Assembly: GCA_963731125.1 (NCBI GenBank) | Contig: CAVSVP010000009.1 | Span: 558,001-622,000 of the forward strand | DNA: 64,000 bases | Reading direction: 5' to 3' | Source: CAVSVP01 sp963731125 | Lineage (GTDB): Bacteria; Pseudomonadota; Gammaproteobacteria; Competibacterales; Competibacteraceae | Shown: piece after piece, positions 1 to 10,061 of the stretch | Layout of the letters: every line of letters begins with the position of its first letter | Position numbering within the stretch: position 1 is the first letter of the stretch | Notes under the pieces: model-generated | What the model saw: the letters and a program-made list of their open reading frames with translations, nothing else | What the model was told of the DNA's origin: nothing | Database searches by the model: none | Translations under genes and position numbers: made by a program

Positions 1-2876
1 CGCAAGGCACCCTTGGACTTGATTTGCACGTTACTGACTGCAGCAGCCCGGGAAGCAGCTCCGCCAATATGGAAGGTACGCATCGTCAGCTGCGTACCGG
101 GTTCACCAATGGACTGCGCGGCAATAACACCGACCGCTTCACCATTATTGACACGATGGCCACGGGCTAAATCGCGGCCGTAACAGGCAGCGCACACGCC
201 ATGGCGGGTTGCGCAGGTGATGGGAGAACGCACCACGACCTGATCGACACCGAGCTCCTCTAACATATTCACTCGGTTTTCATCCAGGAGGGTGCCCGCA
301 GGCATTGCCACCTCAGCGCTGCTAGGATGCAGTACATCTTCCACCAACACTCGTCCCAGCACTCGTTCGCGCAGCGGTTCCACTACGTCGCCTCCCTCGA
401 CGATGGGCGACATCCATAAACCTTGGTGGGTACCACAATCCACTTCAGTCACCACCAAATCTTGGGCTACGTCCACCAGACGCCGCGTCAAGTAACCAGA
501 GTTGGCGGTTTTCAGTGCCGTGTCCGCTAAGCCTTTGCGAGCCCCGTGGGTGGAAATAAAGTACTGCAAAACGTCCAATCCCTCGCGAAAGTTCGCCGTG
601 ATGGGCGTTTCAATGATAGAGCCATCGGGTTTGGCCATCAGACCACGCATACCGGCTAGCTGACGAATCTGAGCTGCTGAACCGCGGGCGCCGGAATCAG
701 CCATCATAAACACTGAGTTGAAGGAAGGCTGGCGAACGAGATTACCGTCACGGTCAACAATTTCGTCGGTACCGAGATTATCCATCATCGCCTTCGCCAC
801 TAAATCATTGGTGCGTGACCAGATATCAACAACTTTATTGTAGCGCTCGCCGTTAGTGACCAAACCGGAAGCATACTGGTTCTGAATTTCCTTCACTTCC
901 TCCTCGGCCTTTGCCAAGAATTGGCTCTTGTCTTGAGGAATGACTAAATCCTCAAAGCCAATGGAAGCGCCGGAACGGGTCGCAAAGTAGAAGCCGGTAT
1001 ACATCAACTGGTCGGCAAAAATAACGGTTTCCTTTAAGCCCACAAGCCGATAACTGGCGTTAATCAGTCGGGAAATGGATTTCTTGTTCAACGCCTGGTT
1101 GACCAGCTCAAAGGACAGCCCTGCGGGAAGCAACTCGGACAGAAGCGCGCGACCTACGGTGGTTTCCACCCGCCGTCGCACCGTCACGGCAGCATCGTCT
1201 GCAGTGGTTTCCACTAGCGAGAGCCGTACCTGAATCCGGGCATGCAGCTCTACCTCACGGTTTTCATAGGCTCTATGCACCTCCGCCACATCGCGGAAAA
1301 CCATCCCTTCACCCTTGGCATTAACGCGTTCCCGGGTCATATAATAAAGTCCTAAGACAACGTCCTGGGAAGGGACGATAATGGGCTCTCCATTGGCAGG
1401 GGATAGAATATTGTTCGTAGACATCATGAGCGCCCGGGCTTCCAGCTGGGCTTCAATGGACAACGGAACGTGCACCGCCATCTGATCACCGTCGAAGTCA
1501 GCGTTAAACGCCGTACAGACCAGAGGATGCAGTTGGATAGCCTTGCCCTCAACGAGTACCGGTTCAAATGCCTGAATGCCCAGCCGGTGCAGCGTAGGTG
1601 CCCGGTTCAACATCACCGGATGCTCGCGAATCACTTCCTCGAGGATGTCCCACACATCCGCGCTTTCCCGCTCTACCATTTTCTTGGCTGCTTTAATCGT
1701 GGTAGCCACTCCGCGACGGATCAGCTTGCTAAAGATAAAGGGCTTAAATAGCTCTAAGGCCATCTTCTTGGGCAGTCCGCATTGGTGAAGACGCAGGGTT
1801 GGACCCACCACAATTACCGACCGACCGGAGTAATCCACCCGTTTGCCCAGCAGATTTTGCCGAAACCGGCCCTGCTTACCCTTGATCATATCGGCCAGGG
1901 ATTTCAGGGGGCGCTTGTTCGTTCCGGTGATGGCACGACCACGCCGACCGTTGTCCAGCAGAGAATCTACTGACTCCTGCAACATGCGCTTTTCATTACG
2001 CACAATAATATCCGGGGCGTTTAGCTCTAGCAGCCGCTTTAAGCGATTATTGCGGTTAATCACCCGGCGATACAAATCATTGAGATCGGAAGTCGCAAAC
2101 CGTCCCCCATCCAGCGGTACCAATGGACGCAGGTCCGGCGGCAACACCGGCAATACAATCATCACCATCCATTCCGGACGATTGCCGGAATCAAGAAAAG
2201 ATTCCATCAATTTTAAACGCTTGGAAAGCCGTTTCAATTTGGTGTCCGAACCACACTCAGCGATTTCTTCGCGTAATTTGGCTGCCTCGTCCTTCAGATT
2301 GATAGTGTGCAGTAATTCATAGACCGCCTCAGCCCCCATTCGCGCATCGAAATCATCCCCATATTGTTCAATCGCCTCCAAGTACGCTTCGTCAGCCAAC
2401 AGCTGTCCGCGCTCCAACGGCGTCATACCCGGGTCGATAACCACAAAGGACTCGAAGTAGAGAATCCGCTCAATATCCCGGAGCGTCATGTCCAGCAAGA
2501 GTCCAACGCGGGAAGGCAGTGACTTTAGGAACCAAATATGAGCTACCGGGCTGGCGAGTTCAATATGCCCCATGCGTTCACGACGCACTTTGGCTAGGGT
2601 AACCTCCACACCGCACTTTTCACAGACCACGCCACGATGCTTAAGGCGCTTGTATTTGCCACATAGGCATTCATAATCTTTGATAGGGCCAAAAATTTTA
2701 GCGCAGAACAAGCCATCGCGCTCGGGTTTGAAGGTCCGGTAGTTAATCGTTTCCGGCTTTTTGACCTCGCCAAAGGACCATGAACGAATCATATCCGGCG
2801 ACGCAAGACCGATGCGGATAGCATCGAAGTCTTCAAGATTGCCCTGCTGTTTAAAAAGGTTTAACAAGTCTTTCAT
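1..2876 (-). CDS. rpoC: RNA polymerase beta' subunit, N-terminal ~958 residues (runs off the window)
   Basis: Catalytic subunit of RNA polymerase. The ATG at 2876-2874 opens MKDLLNLFKQQGNLEDFDAI, the usual gammaproteobacterial start. An N-terminal zinc site (CLCGKYKR followed by CEKCG) lies near 2600-2670. The Mg-binding active-site motif NADFDGDQ lies near 1482-1510. The Cys cluster of the second zinc site (TCATRHGVCAACYG) lies near 187-220. The reading frame is open to base 1, so the C-terminal part is outside the window. It lies 110 bp downstream of rpoB in the same direction, as in the canonical rpoBC operon. Nothing in the visible part is broken. Confidence 0.98.
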   Translation of the reverse strand, partial: MKDLLNLFKQQGNLEDFDAIRIGLASPDMIRSWSFGEVKKPETINYRTFKPERDGLFCAKIFGPIKDYECLCGKYKRLKHRGVVCEKCGVEVTLAKVRRERMGHIELASPVAHIWFLKSLPSRVGLLLDMTLRDIERILYFESFVVIDPGMTPLERGQLLADEAYLEAIEQYGDDFDARMGAEAVYELLHTINLKDEAAKLREEIAECGSDTKLKRLSKRLKLMESFLDSGNRPEWMVMIVLPVLPPDLRPLVPLDGGRFATSDLNDLYRRVINRNNRLKRLLELNAPDIIVRNEKRMLQESVDSLLDNGRRGRAITGTNKRPLKSLADMIKGKQGRFRQNLLGKRVDYSGRSVIVVGPTLRLHQCGLPKKMALELFKPFIFSKLIRRGVATTIKAAKKMVERESADVWDILEEVIREHPVMLNRAPTLHRLGIQAFEPVLVEGKAIQLHPLVCTAFNADFDGDQMAVHVPLSIEAQLEARALMMSTNNILSPANGEPIIVPSQDVVLGLYYMTRERVNAKGEGMVFRDVAEVHRAYENREVELHARIQVRLSLVETTADDAAVTVRRRVETTVGRALLSELLPAGLSFELVNQALNKKSISRLINASYRLVGLKETVIFADQLMYTGFYFATRSGASIGFEDLVIPQDKSQFLAKAEEEVKEIQNQYASGLVTNGERYNKVVDIWSRTNDLVAKAMMDNLGTDEIVDRDGNLVRQPSFNSVFMMADSGARGSAAQIRQLAGMRGLMAKPDGSIIETPITANFREGLDVLQYFISTHGARKGLADTALKTANSGYLTRRLVDVAQDLVVTEVDCGTHQGLWMSPIVEGGDVVEPLRERVLGRVLVEDVLHPSSAEVAMPAGTLLDENRVNMLEELGVDQVVVRSPITCATRHGVCAACYGRDLARGHRVNNGEAVGVIAAQSIGEPGTQLTMRTFHIGGAASRAAAVSNVQIKSKGAL

Positions 2877-2986
2877 ACTGTAACCGCTCTCGGTAGGAAT
2901 AACTTGCCGATCTGTTAGGCGAATTCTTGAGTCAGAGGTGTTAGGGATCGGCAGCGCCGCCTAAACCTCGGGAAAGAAGCCATTGA

Positions 2987-5900
2987 TCACTCGCTTTCCA
3001 GCTCAATGTTGATGCCTAGAGAACGGATCTCCTTAACCAAAACGTTGAAAGATTCCGGCATGCCGGCTTCCATGCGATGATCACCGTCTACAATGTTCTT
3101 GTACACCTTAGTGCGGCCATTCACATCATCCGACTTCACGGTCAGCATTTCCTGTAGCGTATAAGACGCCCCATAGGCTTCCAACGCCCACACTTCCATC
3201 TCACCGAAACGCTGTCCGCCGAATTGAGCTTTGCCTCCCAACGGTTGCTGCGTTACCAGACTGTAGGGGCCTGTGGAACGGGCATGCATCTTATCATCGA
3301 CCAGATGGTTAAGCTTCAGCATATACATATAACCCACGGCAACCGGCCGATCAAAAGCTTCCCCAGTGCGTCCATCAAACAGGCAGACCTGACCGTTATC
3401 TGGTAACTCGGCAAGCCGCAGCATTTGTCTCAGCTCAGCTTCCGTAGCACCATCAAAGACAGGGGTCGCCATCGGCACACCTTCCCTTAGATTGGCGCAA
3501 AGATTGAGAATTTCCTCATCATTGAACTGGCCTAAATCCATCTGATCTTTTTCGTTGCCGTTGTAAATCTGGTGCAGAAATTCACGCAACTCTTCCATCC
3601 TGGCTTTAGCATCCAGCATACGCCCAATCCTCAAACCCAGTCCTTTAGCGGCCCAGCCTAAATGCGTTTCCAACACCTGGCCTACGTTCATCCGCGAGGG
3701 AACCCCTAAGGGATTGAGAACAATGTCCACTGCGGTACCGTCTTCCAGATAAGGCATGTCTTCCTGGGGTACGATCATGGATACGACGCCTTTGTTACCG
3801 TGACGACCGGCCATCTTGTCTCCTGGTTGCACACGACGCTTGACGGCCATATACACCTTAACCATCTTCAACACGCCGGGAGCTAGATCATCTCCTTGCG
3901 TTATCTTGTGGCGGTTCTCTTCAAATTTGGCATCGAAATCTTTACGCTGCTGTTGTAACTGATCAGCGATAGTTTCTAGCTGTTCATTAATGCGCTCATC
4001 TCGCACACGAATTTCAAACCAACGTTCCCGAGGTATTTGACTGAGATAGGATTGGCTGATCTGCGCGCCAGGACTAAAGCCGTCGGGACCACCATCAGCC
4101 ACCACGTCAATCAGCAGACGCTCTACCCGCTGGTAAATGTCGTCCTCCAAAATGCGCAGCTGATCATTTAAGTCCTTTTTGACACGTGCCAATTCAGCAG
4201 CTTCGATTTGGCGCGCGCGTGCGTCTTTTTCCACACCGTCACGGGTAAACACCCGCACGTCTATTACGGTACCGTCCATACCGGAAGGGACTCGCAGGGA
4301 CGTGTCTTTAACATCAGAAGCCTTTTCACCAAAAATGGCTCGCAACAACTTTTCCTCGGGTGTCAGCTGGGTTTCACCTTTAGGCGTGACTTTACCCACC
4401 AGGATATCGCCGGCTTTCACTTCAGCACCGATATAAACAATACCGGCCTCATCCAGCTTAGCTAGGGCGCTTTCCCCCACATTAGGAATATCCGCCGTGA
4501 TTTCCTCGGGGCCCAGTTTCGTATCGCGGGCCACACAAGAAAGCTCTTCAATATGAATGGTCGTAAAACGGTCCTCCTGGACCAACCGTTCGGAAATCAG
4601 GATAGAGTCCTCAAAGTTGTAACCGTTCCAGGGCATAAAGGCCACCAAAAGATTCTGGCCCAGCGCCAATTCACCAAGGTCTGTGGAAGGACCGTCCGCC
4701 AAAACGTCGCCGCGGGCTACAATATTGCCTACCTTGACTAAAGGCCTTTGATTAATACAGGTATTCTGATTGGACCGGGTATATTTGGTGAGATTGTAAA
4801 TATCCACACCAGGCTCACCAGGCTCGGTTTCCTCATCGTTGACCCGTACCACCAACCGTGCCGAGTCCACAGAATCCACCACGCCGCCGCGGCGCGCAAT
4901 CACTGTGACTCCGGAGTCAATGGCAACCGTGCGTTCTATTCCAGTACCGACTAAGGGCTTTTCCGCACGCAAGGTGGGCACCGCTTGCCGCTGCATATTG
5001 GAGCCCATCAGAGCCCGGTTAGCGTCATCGTGCTCTAAAAAGGGGATGAGCGCGGCCGCCACCGAAACAATCTGCTTGGGAGAAATATCCATATATTGCA
5101 CATCACCAGGTAACCTGAGTGCAAATTCATTCTGATGTCGGCATGAAATTAACTCGTCAAGCAGACGACCCTCTTCATCCAAAGTGGCATTTGCCTGAGC
5201 GATCACGTAGTTTCCTTCTTCAATCGCAGACAGATAATCGATTTGCTTGGTAACCTTGCCATCCACCACCCGCCGATACGGAGTTTCTAGGAAACCGTAT
5301 TCATTGGTGCGGGCATAAACAGCCAAGGAATTAATCAAACCGATGTTTGGCCCTTCTGGAGTTTCAATAGGGCAAACGCGACCGTAGTGAGTAGGATGCA
5401 CATCGCGGACTTCGAAACCCGCCCGCTCCCGGGTGAGCCCACCCGGACCCAGCGCCGAAACCCGTCGCTTATGGGTCACTTCAGACAAGGGATTATTTTG
5501 GTCCATAAACTGAGACAATTGACTGGAGCCGAAAAACTCCTTGATAGCCGCTGCCACCGGCTTGGCATTTATTAAATCCTGAGGAGTCAATTGTTCCGAT
5601 TCCGCCAGACTGAGACGTTCTTTCACTGCTCGCTCAACACGCACCAGACCAACCCGAAAGACATTTTCCGTCATTTCTCCAACGCAACGGATACGCCGAT
5701 TGCCCAGATGATCGATATCGTCGACAGTACCATTACCGTTTTTAATGTCGATCAATACCCTAATAACATCAACAATGTCGTCGCCCTGAACCGTGTCGCA
5801 CAGTTGTTTATAGGAGGCATGTTGAGCGATATCCGACAAAGTTCGTGCATATTGATGGTCAATCAATACACCCGGACCCTGCACGCTATCATGCTCCACA

Positions 5901-7141
5901 CGGCGGTTGAACTTCATACGTCCTACCGGGGATAGATCATAGCGTTCTTCGACAAAAAACAAGTTATGAAATAAGCTTTGTGCCGCTTCCTTGGTGGGAG
6001 GCTCGCCAGGACGCATCATCCGGTAAATCTCCACCTGGGCTTCTAGCTCGTTGCGTGTAGCGTCACTGCGCAGTGTGTTAGAAATATAGGGTCCGCGATC
6101 CAAGTCGTTGATATAAATGGTGCGCAGTTCCGTTATACCATGGGCGTGCAGTTTCTCCAGCGTTTCTAGAGTTAGCTCATCGTTAGCACTCGCCAATAAT
6201 TCCCCAGTGTTGGCATTCACGAGATCGTGCGCCAGCACCTTGCCGAGGAGATAATCCGGGGGCACTGCAAGGGTTGTTAGTCCGGCTTTCTGCAGTTCAC
6301 GAATATGTCTGGCCGTGATGCGACGGCCAGCCTCAACCAGGACTCGGTCGCCAATGCGAATATCGAAGCTCGCTGTCTCGGCGCGTAACCGCTCGGGCAT
6401 TAAATCGAGCGTGATACCTTCCGTTCCAAAACGAAAGGTATTGGTTTCGAAAAACATTTCAAGAACTTGTTCGGTGTTGTAACCGAGAGCGCGCAACAAT
6501 ACCGTTACCGGCAATTTCCGCCGGCGATCAATCCGCGCAAACAACAAATCTTTGGCATCAAATTCAAAATCCAGCCAAGATCCGCGATAGGGAATAATCC
6601 GTGCAGAAAAGAGTAGCTTACCCGAGGAGTGGGTTTTGCCTCTGTCGTGATCGAAAAAAACACCCGGCGAACGATGCAACTGAGAGACTATCACTCGCTC
6701 GGTACCATTAATGATAAAAGTACCGGTGTCCGTCATTAGCGGCAGCTCACCCATGTAAACTTCGTTTTCCTTAATATCTTTAATGGACCGAGAACCCACT
6801 TCCGCATCTTTATCGAGAATAGCAAGCCGCAAACGGACCCTTAATGGTGCCGCATAGGTCAATCCCCTAAGTTGGCACTCGCGCACATCGAAAACGGGTT
6901 CGCCAAGCCGATAACCCACATATTCGAGTACTGCGTTGCCGGAATAACTGGTAATGGGAAAAACCGAACGAAAAGCAGTATGCAATCCTACCTCTCTGCG
7001 TTTCTCCGGAGGAATATCGGCCTGCAAAAATTCACGATATGAATCTAACTGTATCGCTAGCAGATAAGGCACTCCAAGAATACTCGGGCGCTTACCAAAG
7101 TCTTTACGAATACGTTTTTTTTCAGTAAAAGTATAGGCCAT
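2987..7141 (-). CDS. rpoB: RNA polymerase beta subunit
   Basis: Full-length beta subunit of 1384 residues (E. coli has 1342), forming the catalytic cleft with beta'. It starts MAYTFTEKKRIRKDFGKRPS, the standard family start. The rifampicin pocket (SQFMDQNNPLSEVTHKRR then VSALGPGGL, about residues 533-560) has the wild-type Asp, His and Ser at the positions usually mutated in resistance. The conserved C-terminal segment GDKMAGRHGNKGVVS is present. It ends INIELESE. It is transcribed with the upstream rplL through a hairpin attenuator (7263-7287) and precedes rpoC. Confidence 0.99.
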   Translation of the reverse strand: MAYTFTEKKRIRKDFGKRPSILGVPYLLAIQLDSYREFLQADIPPEKRREVGLHTAFRSVFPITSYSGNAVLEYVGYRLGEPVFDVRECQLRGLTYAAPLRVRLRLAILDKDAEVGSRSIKDIKENEVYMGELPLMTDTGTFIINGTERVIVSQLHRSPGVFFDHDRGKTHSSGKLLFSARIIPYRGSWLDFEFDAKDLLFARIDRRRKLPVTVLLRALGYNTEQVLEMFFETNTFRFGTEGITLDLMPERLRAETASFDIRIGDRVLVEAGRRITARHIRELQKAGLTTLAVPPDYLLGKVLAHDLVNANTGELLASANDELTLETLEKLHAHGITELRTIYINDLDRGPYISNTLRSDATRNELEAQVEIYRMMRPGEPPTKEAAQSLFHNLFFVEERYDLSPVGRMKFNRRVEHDSVQGPGVLIDHQYARTLSDIAQHASYKQLCDTVQGDDIVDVIRVLIDIKNGNGTVDDIDHLGNRRIRCVGEMTENVFRVGLVRVERAVKERLSLAESEQLTPQDLINAKPVAAAIKEFFGSSQLSQFMDQNNPLSEVTHKRRVSALGPGGLTRERAGFEVRDVHPTHYGRVCPIETPEGPNIGLINSLAVYARTNEYGFLETPYRRVVDGKVTKQIDYLSAIEEGNYVIAQANATLDEEGRLLDELISCRHQNEFALRLPGDVQYMDISPKQIVSVAAALIPFLEHDDANRALMGSNMQRQAVPTLRAEKPLVGTGIERTVAIDSGVTVIARRGGVVDSVDSARLVVRVNDEETEPGEPGVDIYNLTKYTRSNQNTCINQRPLVKVGNIVARGDVLADGPSTDLGELALGQNLLVAFMPWNGYNFEDSILISERLVQEDRFTTIHIEELSCVARDTKLGPEEITADIPNVGESALAKLDEAGIVYIGAEVKAGDILVGKVTPKGETQLTPEEKLLRAIFGEKASDVKDTSLRVPSGMDGTVIDVRVFTRDGVEKDARARQIEAAELARVKKDLNDQLRILEDDIYQRVERLLIDVVADGGPDGFSPGAQISQSYLSQIPRERWFEIRVRDERINEQLETIADQLQQQRKDFDAKFEENRHKITQGDDLAPGVLKMVKVYMAVKRRVQPGDKMAGRHGNKGVVSMIVPQEDMPYLEDGTAVDIVLNPLGVPSRMNVGQVLETHLGWAAKGLGLRIGRMLDAKARMEELREFLHQIYNGNEKDQMDLGQFNDEEILNLCANLREGVPMATPVFDGATEAELRQMLRLAELPDNGQVCLFDGRTGEAFDRPVAVGYMYMLKLNHLVDDKMHARSTGPYSLVTQQPLGGKAQFGGQRFGEMEVWALEAYGASYTLQEMLTVKSDDVNGRTKVYKNIVDGDHRMEAGMPESFNVLVKEIRSLGINIELESE

Positions 7142-7262
7142 CAGGATTCCTCAATACCGGACGTATAAGCTAGGGGTAATACAAACCCGCAATGCTATGG
7201 TTCGGTCCCAGGGACGCTCTAGTCCAATCCGGAAACGCCACCGCACCATGTAAACAGGAAAA

Positions 7263-7287
7263 GGCTGGCAACCCAGGGCTACCAGCC
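7263..7287 (-). terminator. rplL-rpoB intergenic attenuator hairpin
   Basis: On the minus strand this 25-nt segment folds into an 11-bp stem with a 3-nt loop (GGCTGGTAGCC / GGTTGCCAGCC, two G-U pairs), followed at once by TTTTCC. It sits in the 226-bp gap between rplL and rpoB. E. coli has a partial terminator at the same place that lowers rpoBC transcription relative to the ribosomal protein genes. The short, interrupted T-tract fits a partial rather than a full terminator. The function is inferred from structure and position. Confidence 0.65.
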
Positions 7288-7367
7288 ATTCTAAAATAAC
7301 TGACTGTTAGCTCGAGCAAAGGTTGCTTACGCAATATGTCTTTGCCCATGAGCAAGAAACGGAGTGA

Positions 7368-7745
7368 TTATTTCACCTCCACGGTGGCGCCGGCCTCTTC
7401 CAACTGCTTCTTGACGTCTTCTGCCTCTTCCTTGGTAATGCCTTCCTTAACAGCGGAGGGAACTCCCTCTACCAAGTCTTTGGCTTCTTTGAGACCTAGT
7501 CCAGTGAGTGCGCGAACGACTTTAATCACATTCACTTTCTTCTCACCGAAGCCGGTCATTACCACGTCGAACTCCGTTTTTTCTTCGACAGGCGCCTCAG
7601 CAGCAGCCGCCGCCGCAGGTGCAGCAGCTACTGCAGCAGCCGCACTGACACCAAACTTCTCTTCCATCGCAGAAATCAAATCAACAACTTCCATGACAGT
7701 CATGTTAGAAATAGTTTCCAAAATTTCTTCTTTAGAAACAGCCAT
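7368..7745 (-). CDS. rplL: 50S ribosomal protein L7/L12
   Basis: Stalk protein of 125 residues, present in several copies per ribosome and contacting translation GTPases. It has the expected N-terminal dimerisation helices (MAVSKEEILETISNMTVMEV), an Ala-rich hinge (about residues 35-52) and a C-terminal globular domain with GFGEKKVNVIKVVRALTGL and KEAKDLVEGVP. The length matches the family. It lies 162 bp downstream of rplJ, the usual order, and the pair is normally regulated together at translation by L10-L12. Confidence 0.98.
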   Translation of the reverse strand: MAVSKEEILETISNMTVMEVVDLISAMEEKFGVSAAAAVAAAPAAAAAAEAPVEEKTEFDVVMTGFGEKKVNVIKVVRALTGLGLKEAKDLVEGVPSAVKEGITKEEAEDVKKQLEEAGATVEVK

Positions 7746-7907
7746 GATGTTAGCTACTCCTGGTTAGTATGGTCGTAATATAATCAGCAGATAAAACCGA
7801 AATCTCTAAGGAACTGTAAATAAATAACTGTCCGTTTTTTTGTTCGTCGAGACTGCATTTTTAAGCGATCACAGCGGTGTTATCGGTCAGTTAATAATTT
7901 ACGGCTC

Positions 7908-8441
7908 CTAAGCGTTTTCCTTTTGCAAACGGATAGCTTCGAGAGTGCGCACCAGCTTGCCGGGAACTTCATTGAAAGTGCGTGCCAGTTTATCCAACGG
8001 TGCTTTCACACAAGCCATTAACAAGCTGATGGCTTCTTCCTTAGTGGGTAAATTTGCCAGCCGGTCTAAGTCTGTGGAAGGCAGTATCTGACCCCCGATG
8101 GACAACACTTTAACGACCAGTTTGTCGTTAGCCGGATTCTTAGTGAAGTCTTTAAACATGCGCGCCGCTGCTCCCGGATACTCCTGGGAAAAGGCCAGAA
8201 TCAACGGTCCCACAAAACTATCCTGCATGCACTCGAAGTCGGTCCCTTGCACGGCGCGCCGTGCTAGAGTGTTTTTAACCACGCGCAGATAAACGCCCCT
8301 TTCCCGGGCCATTACTCGTAGAGCTGTCAACTGCCCTACACTGAGACCTCGGTATTCAGACGCAATGGCGGAGTGCGCGCTGGCCGCCGCCTCAGAGACT
8401 TCGGCAACAACGGCTTTCTTTGCTGCCAGGTTCAAACTCAT
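7908..8441 (-). CDS. rplJ: 50S ribosomal protein L10
   Basis: L10 of 177 residues anchors L7/L12 dimers to 23S rRNA. It begins MSLNLAAKKAVVAEVSEAA and carries the family segment SEYRGLSVGQLTALR. The C-terminal helix (LARTFNEVPGKLVRTLEAIR) is the expected L7/L12-binding spine. A good Shine-Dalgarno (CCAGGAGGTCATT before ATG) lies just upstream. In related bacteria L10-(L12) represses its own operon by binding the leader mRNA. The 310-bp leader here (8442-8751) is long enough for that. Confidence 0.97.
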   Translation of the reverse strand: MSLNLAAKKAVVAEVSEAAASAHSAIASEYRGLSVGQLTALRVMARERGVYLRVVKNTLARRAVQGTDFECMQDSFVGPLILAFSQEYPGAAARMFKDFTKNPANDKLVVKVLSIGGQILPSTDLDRLANLPTKEEAISLLMACVKAPLDKLARTFNEVPGKLVRTLEAIRLQKENA

Positions 8442-8751
8442 AAATAATGACCTCCTGGAGCAGGCTTAGTCGACCAGGCGTATACCTGGCACCTGCTAGC
8501 GATAGATAACGATCAACCGCGCCGGTTGACCTTCCTAACGGCGGCCTTTACCAGGAAAATCCTGAAAAGGGCGATGCCGCCTGCGCAGGCCGACCCCAAC
8601 CGGAAACTCCGATTGATGCCAATTAAGCAAATACGCCTGCGGTCTTTGACAGCAGCCGACAAATCGGCTGCCCATTTGTCAACTGTTATTCACCTCTCGT
8701 CCTTAAGGAAGGAGTTAAGCGCGCCTAGGAGCGCGCATAACCCTCTCCCCC
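8442..8751 (-). promoter_or_regulatory. rplA-rplJ intergenic leader with two strong hairpins
   Basis: This 310-bp gap holds no plausible gene. A hairpin at 8652-8671 (GCAGCCGA stem, 4-nt loop, 8 perfect pairs) is nested inside an outer TTGACA/TGTCAA repeat. A second at 8719-8736 has GCGCGC arms around a 6-nt loop, with flanking GTTA/TAAC extending the stem across one mismatch; it lies just after rplA. In E. coli the equivalent region holds the rplJ promoter and the L10 translational operator, so the same role is likely. The L10 kink-turn was not identified base by base. A TTGACA box alone is not enough to call the promoter. Confidence 0.5.
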
Positions 8752-9447
8752 TCAAAACGAGAGTGTCGACTGATCCACGGCAACACCCGGCCCCATCGTG
8801 GTGGACACGGTGACCTTACGAATGTAAATACCTTTAGAAGTAGCCGGTTTGGCTTTTTTTAGGTCAGCCAATAGTGCCTGCAGGTTCTCCCGCAAGTGGT
8901 TGGCTTCGAAGTTAACTTTGCCGATACCGCAATGAATAATTCCCACCTTATCGGTACGATAGCGCACTTGTCCTGCCTTGGCATTCCTGACAGCCATGGC
9001 AACATCAGTGGTAACGGTACCCACCTTAGGATTTGGCATGAGTCCCCGCGGGCCAAGAATTTGGCCAAGTTGACCGACAACGCGCATAGCGTCGGGTGTA
9101 GCGATAGCAACATCGAAATTTAACTCGCCACCTTTCACAGCAGCGGCTAAATCCTCGAAACCGACCAAATCGGCACCGGCTTCTTTTGCTGTTTCCGCAT
9201 TGGCGCCTTGTGCAAATACAGCGACACGCACGCTTTTTCCTGTGCCATTGGGCAATACTGTAGACCCTCTAACCACTTGATCAGACTTCCTTGGATCTAC
9301 CCCCAGATTGACAGCAACATCGACAGATTCCGTAAATTTAACAGCGGCGAGTTCTTTAAGCAGAGTCAGCGCTTCTTCAATAGCGTAAACCTTGCCCGGC
9401 ACCAGCTTTTCGTGAATCGCCCGCATACGCTTCGATACTTTAGCCAT
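8752..9447 (-). CDS. rplA: 50S ribosomal protein L1
   Basis: L1 of 231 residues forms the mobile L1 stalk and in many bacteria represses the rplKA mRNA. It starts MAKVSKRMRAIHEKLVPGKV. It contains the L1 signatures GLMPNPKVGTVT and KAGQVRYRTDKVGIIHCGIG, and ends VTVSTTMGPGVAVDQSTLSF. The start codon lies 3 bases after the rplK stop, so the two are translationally linked. Confidence 0.98.
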   Translation of the reverse strand: MAKVSKRMRAIHEKLVPGKVYAIEEALTLLKELAAVKFTESVDVAVNLGVDPRKSDQVVRGSTVLPNGTGKSVRVAVFAQGANAETAKEAGADLVGFEDLAAAVKGGELNFDVAIATPDAMRVVGQLGQILGPRGLMPNPKVGTVTTDVAMAVRNAKAGQVRYRTDKVGIIHCGIGKVNFEANHLRENLQALLADLKKAKPATSKGIYIRKVTVSTTMGPGVAVDQSTLSF

Positions 9448-9450
9448 CGC

Positions 9451-9882
9451 TTAAACCCCCTCCACATCAAGTCCCATAGAACGGGCACTACCCGCAATCG
9501 TGCGCAGCGCCGCTTCCAGGTCAGCCGCTGTTAAATCCGGCTCTTTAGTCTTGGCAATTTCCTCTAATTGCTGGCGCGTCACTATGCCGACTTTCTTGGT
9601 GTTGGGTGTAGGGCTGCCTTTATCAAGACCGACCGCCTTCTTCAACAACACGGTGGCTGGCGGAGTTTTCATAATAAAGGTAAAGCTGCGGTCGCTATAC
9701 ACGGTGATGACGACCGGTATCGGCAGACCCTGTTCCATCTGTTGAGTTTGCGCGTTAAAGGCCTTGCAGAACTCCATAATATTGACACCATGCTGGCCTA
9801 GGGCTGGACCAACAGGGGGACTTGGATTGGCTTTACCGGCCGGAACTTGTAACTTAACGTACGCGGTGACTTTTTTAGCCAT
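9451..9882 (-). CDS. rplK: 50S ribosomal protein L11
   Basis: L11 of 143 residues, a component of the GTPase-associated centre. It reads MAKKVTAYVKLQVPAGKANP, then PSPPVGPALGQHGVNIMEFC and, near the C-terminus, RTIAGSARSMGLDVEGV. A GTG directly precedes the ATG; the ATG at 9882 is preferred because it matches the family N-terminus and has AGGAG upstream. The 176-bp gap to nusG contains a 6-bp CTCAGT/ACTGAG hairpin (9991-10014) of unclear meaning. Confidence 0.98.
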   Translation of the reverse strand: MAKKVTAYVKLQVPAGKANPSPPVGPALGQHGVNIMEFCKAFNAQTQQMEQGLPIPVVITVYSDRSFTFIMKTPPATVLLKKAVGLDKGSPTPNTKKVGIVTRQQLEEIAKTKEPDLTAADLEAALRTIAGSARSMGLDVEGV

Positions 9883-10061
9883 CACTTGCTCCTGATAATG
9901 GGTATAGCACCTTGCGGCTCCCCAAAAGTTTATTACCTCTGGCTCCCTTAGCTCTATCCGGAAGACAGAAAAGCTTACCGAAAACTGTCACTCAGTACCT
10001 TTTGCAAGACTGAGCTCGTTAACGGTCTCACCGCAGGCAAGTAAGAATTGAGGTATTATTG

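Noticed and set aside
5591..5935. A 114-codon frame antisense to rpoB.
   Set aside because: It lies wholly within a highly conserved part of rpoB, with no independent support.
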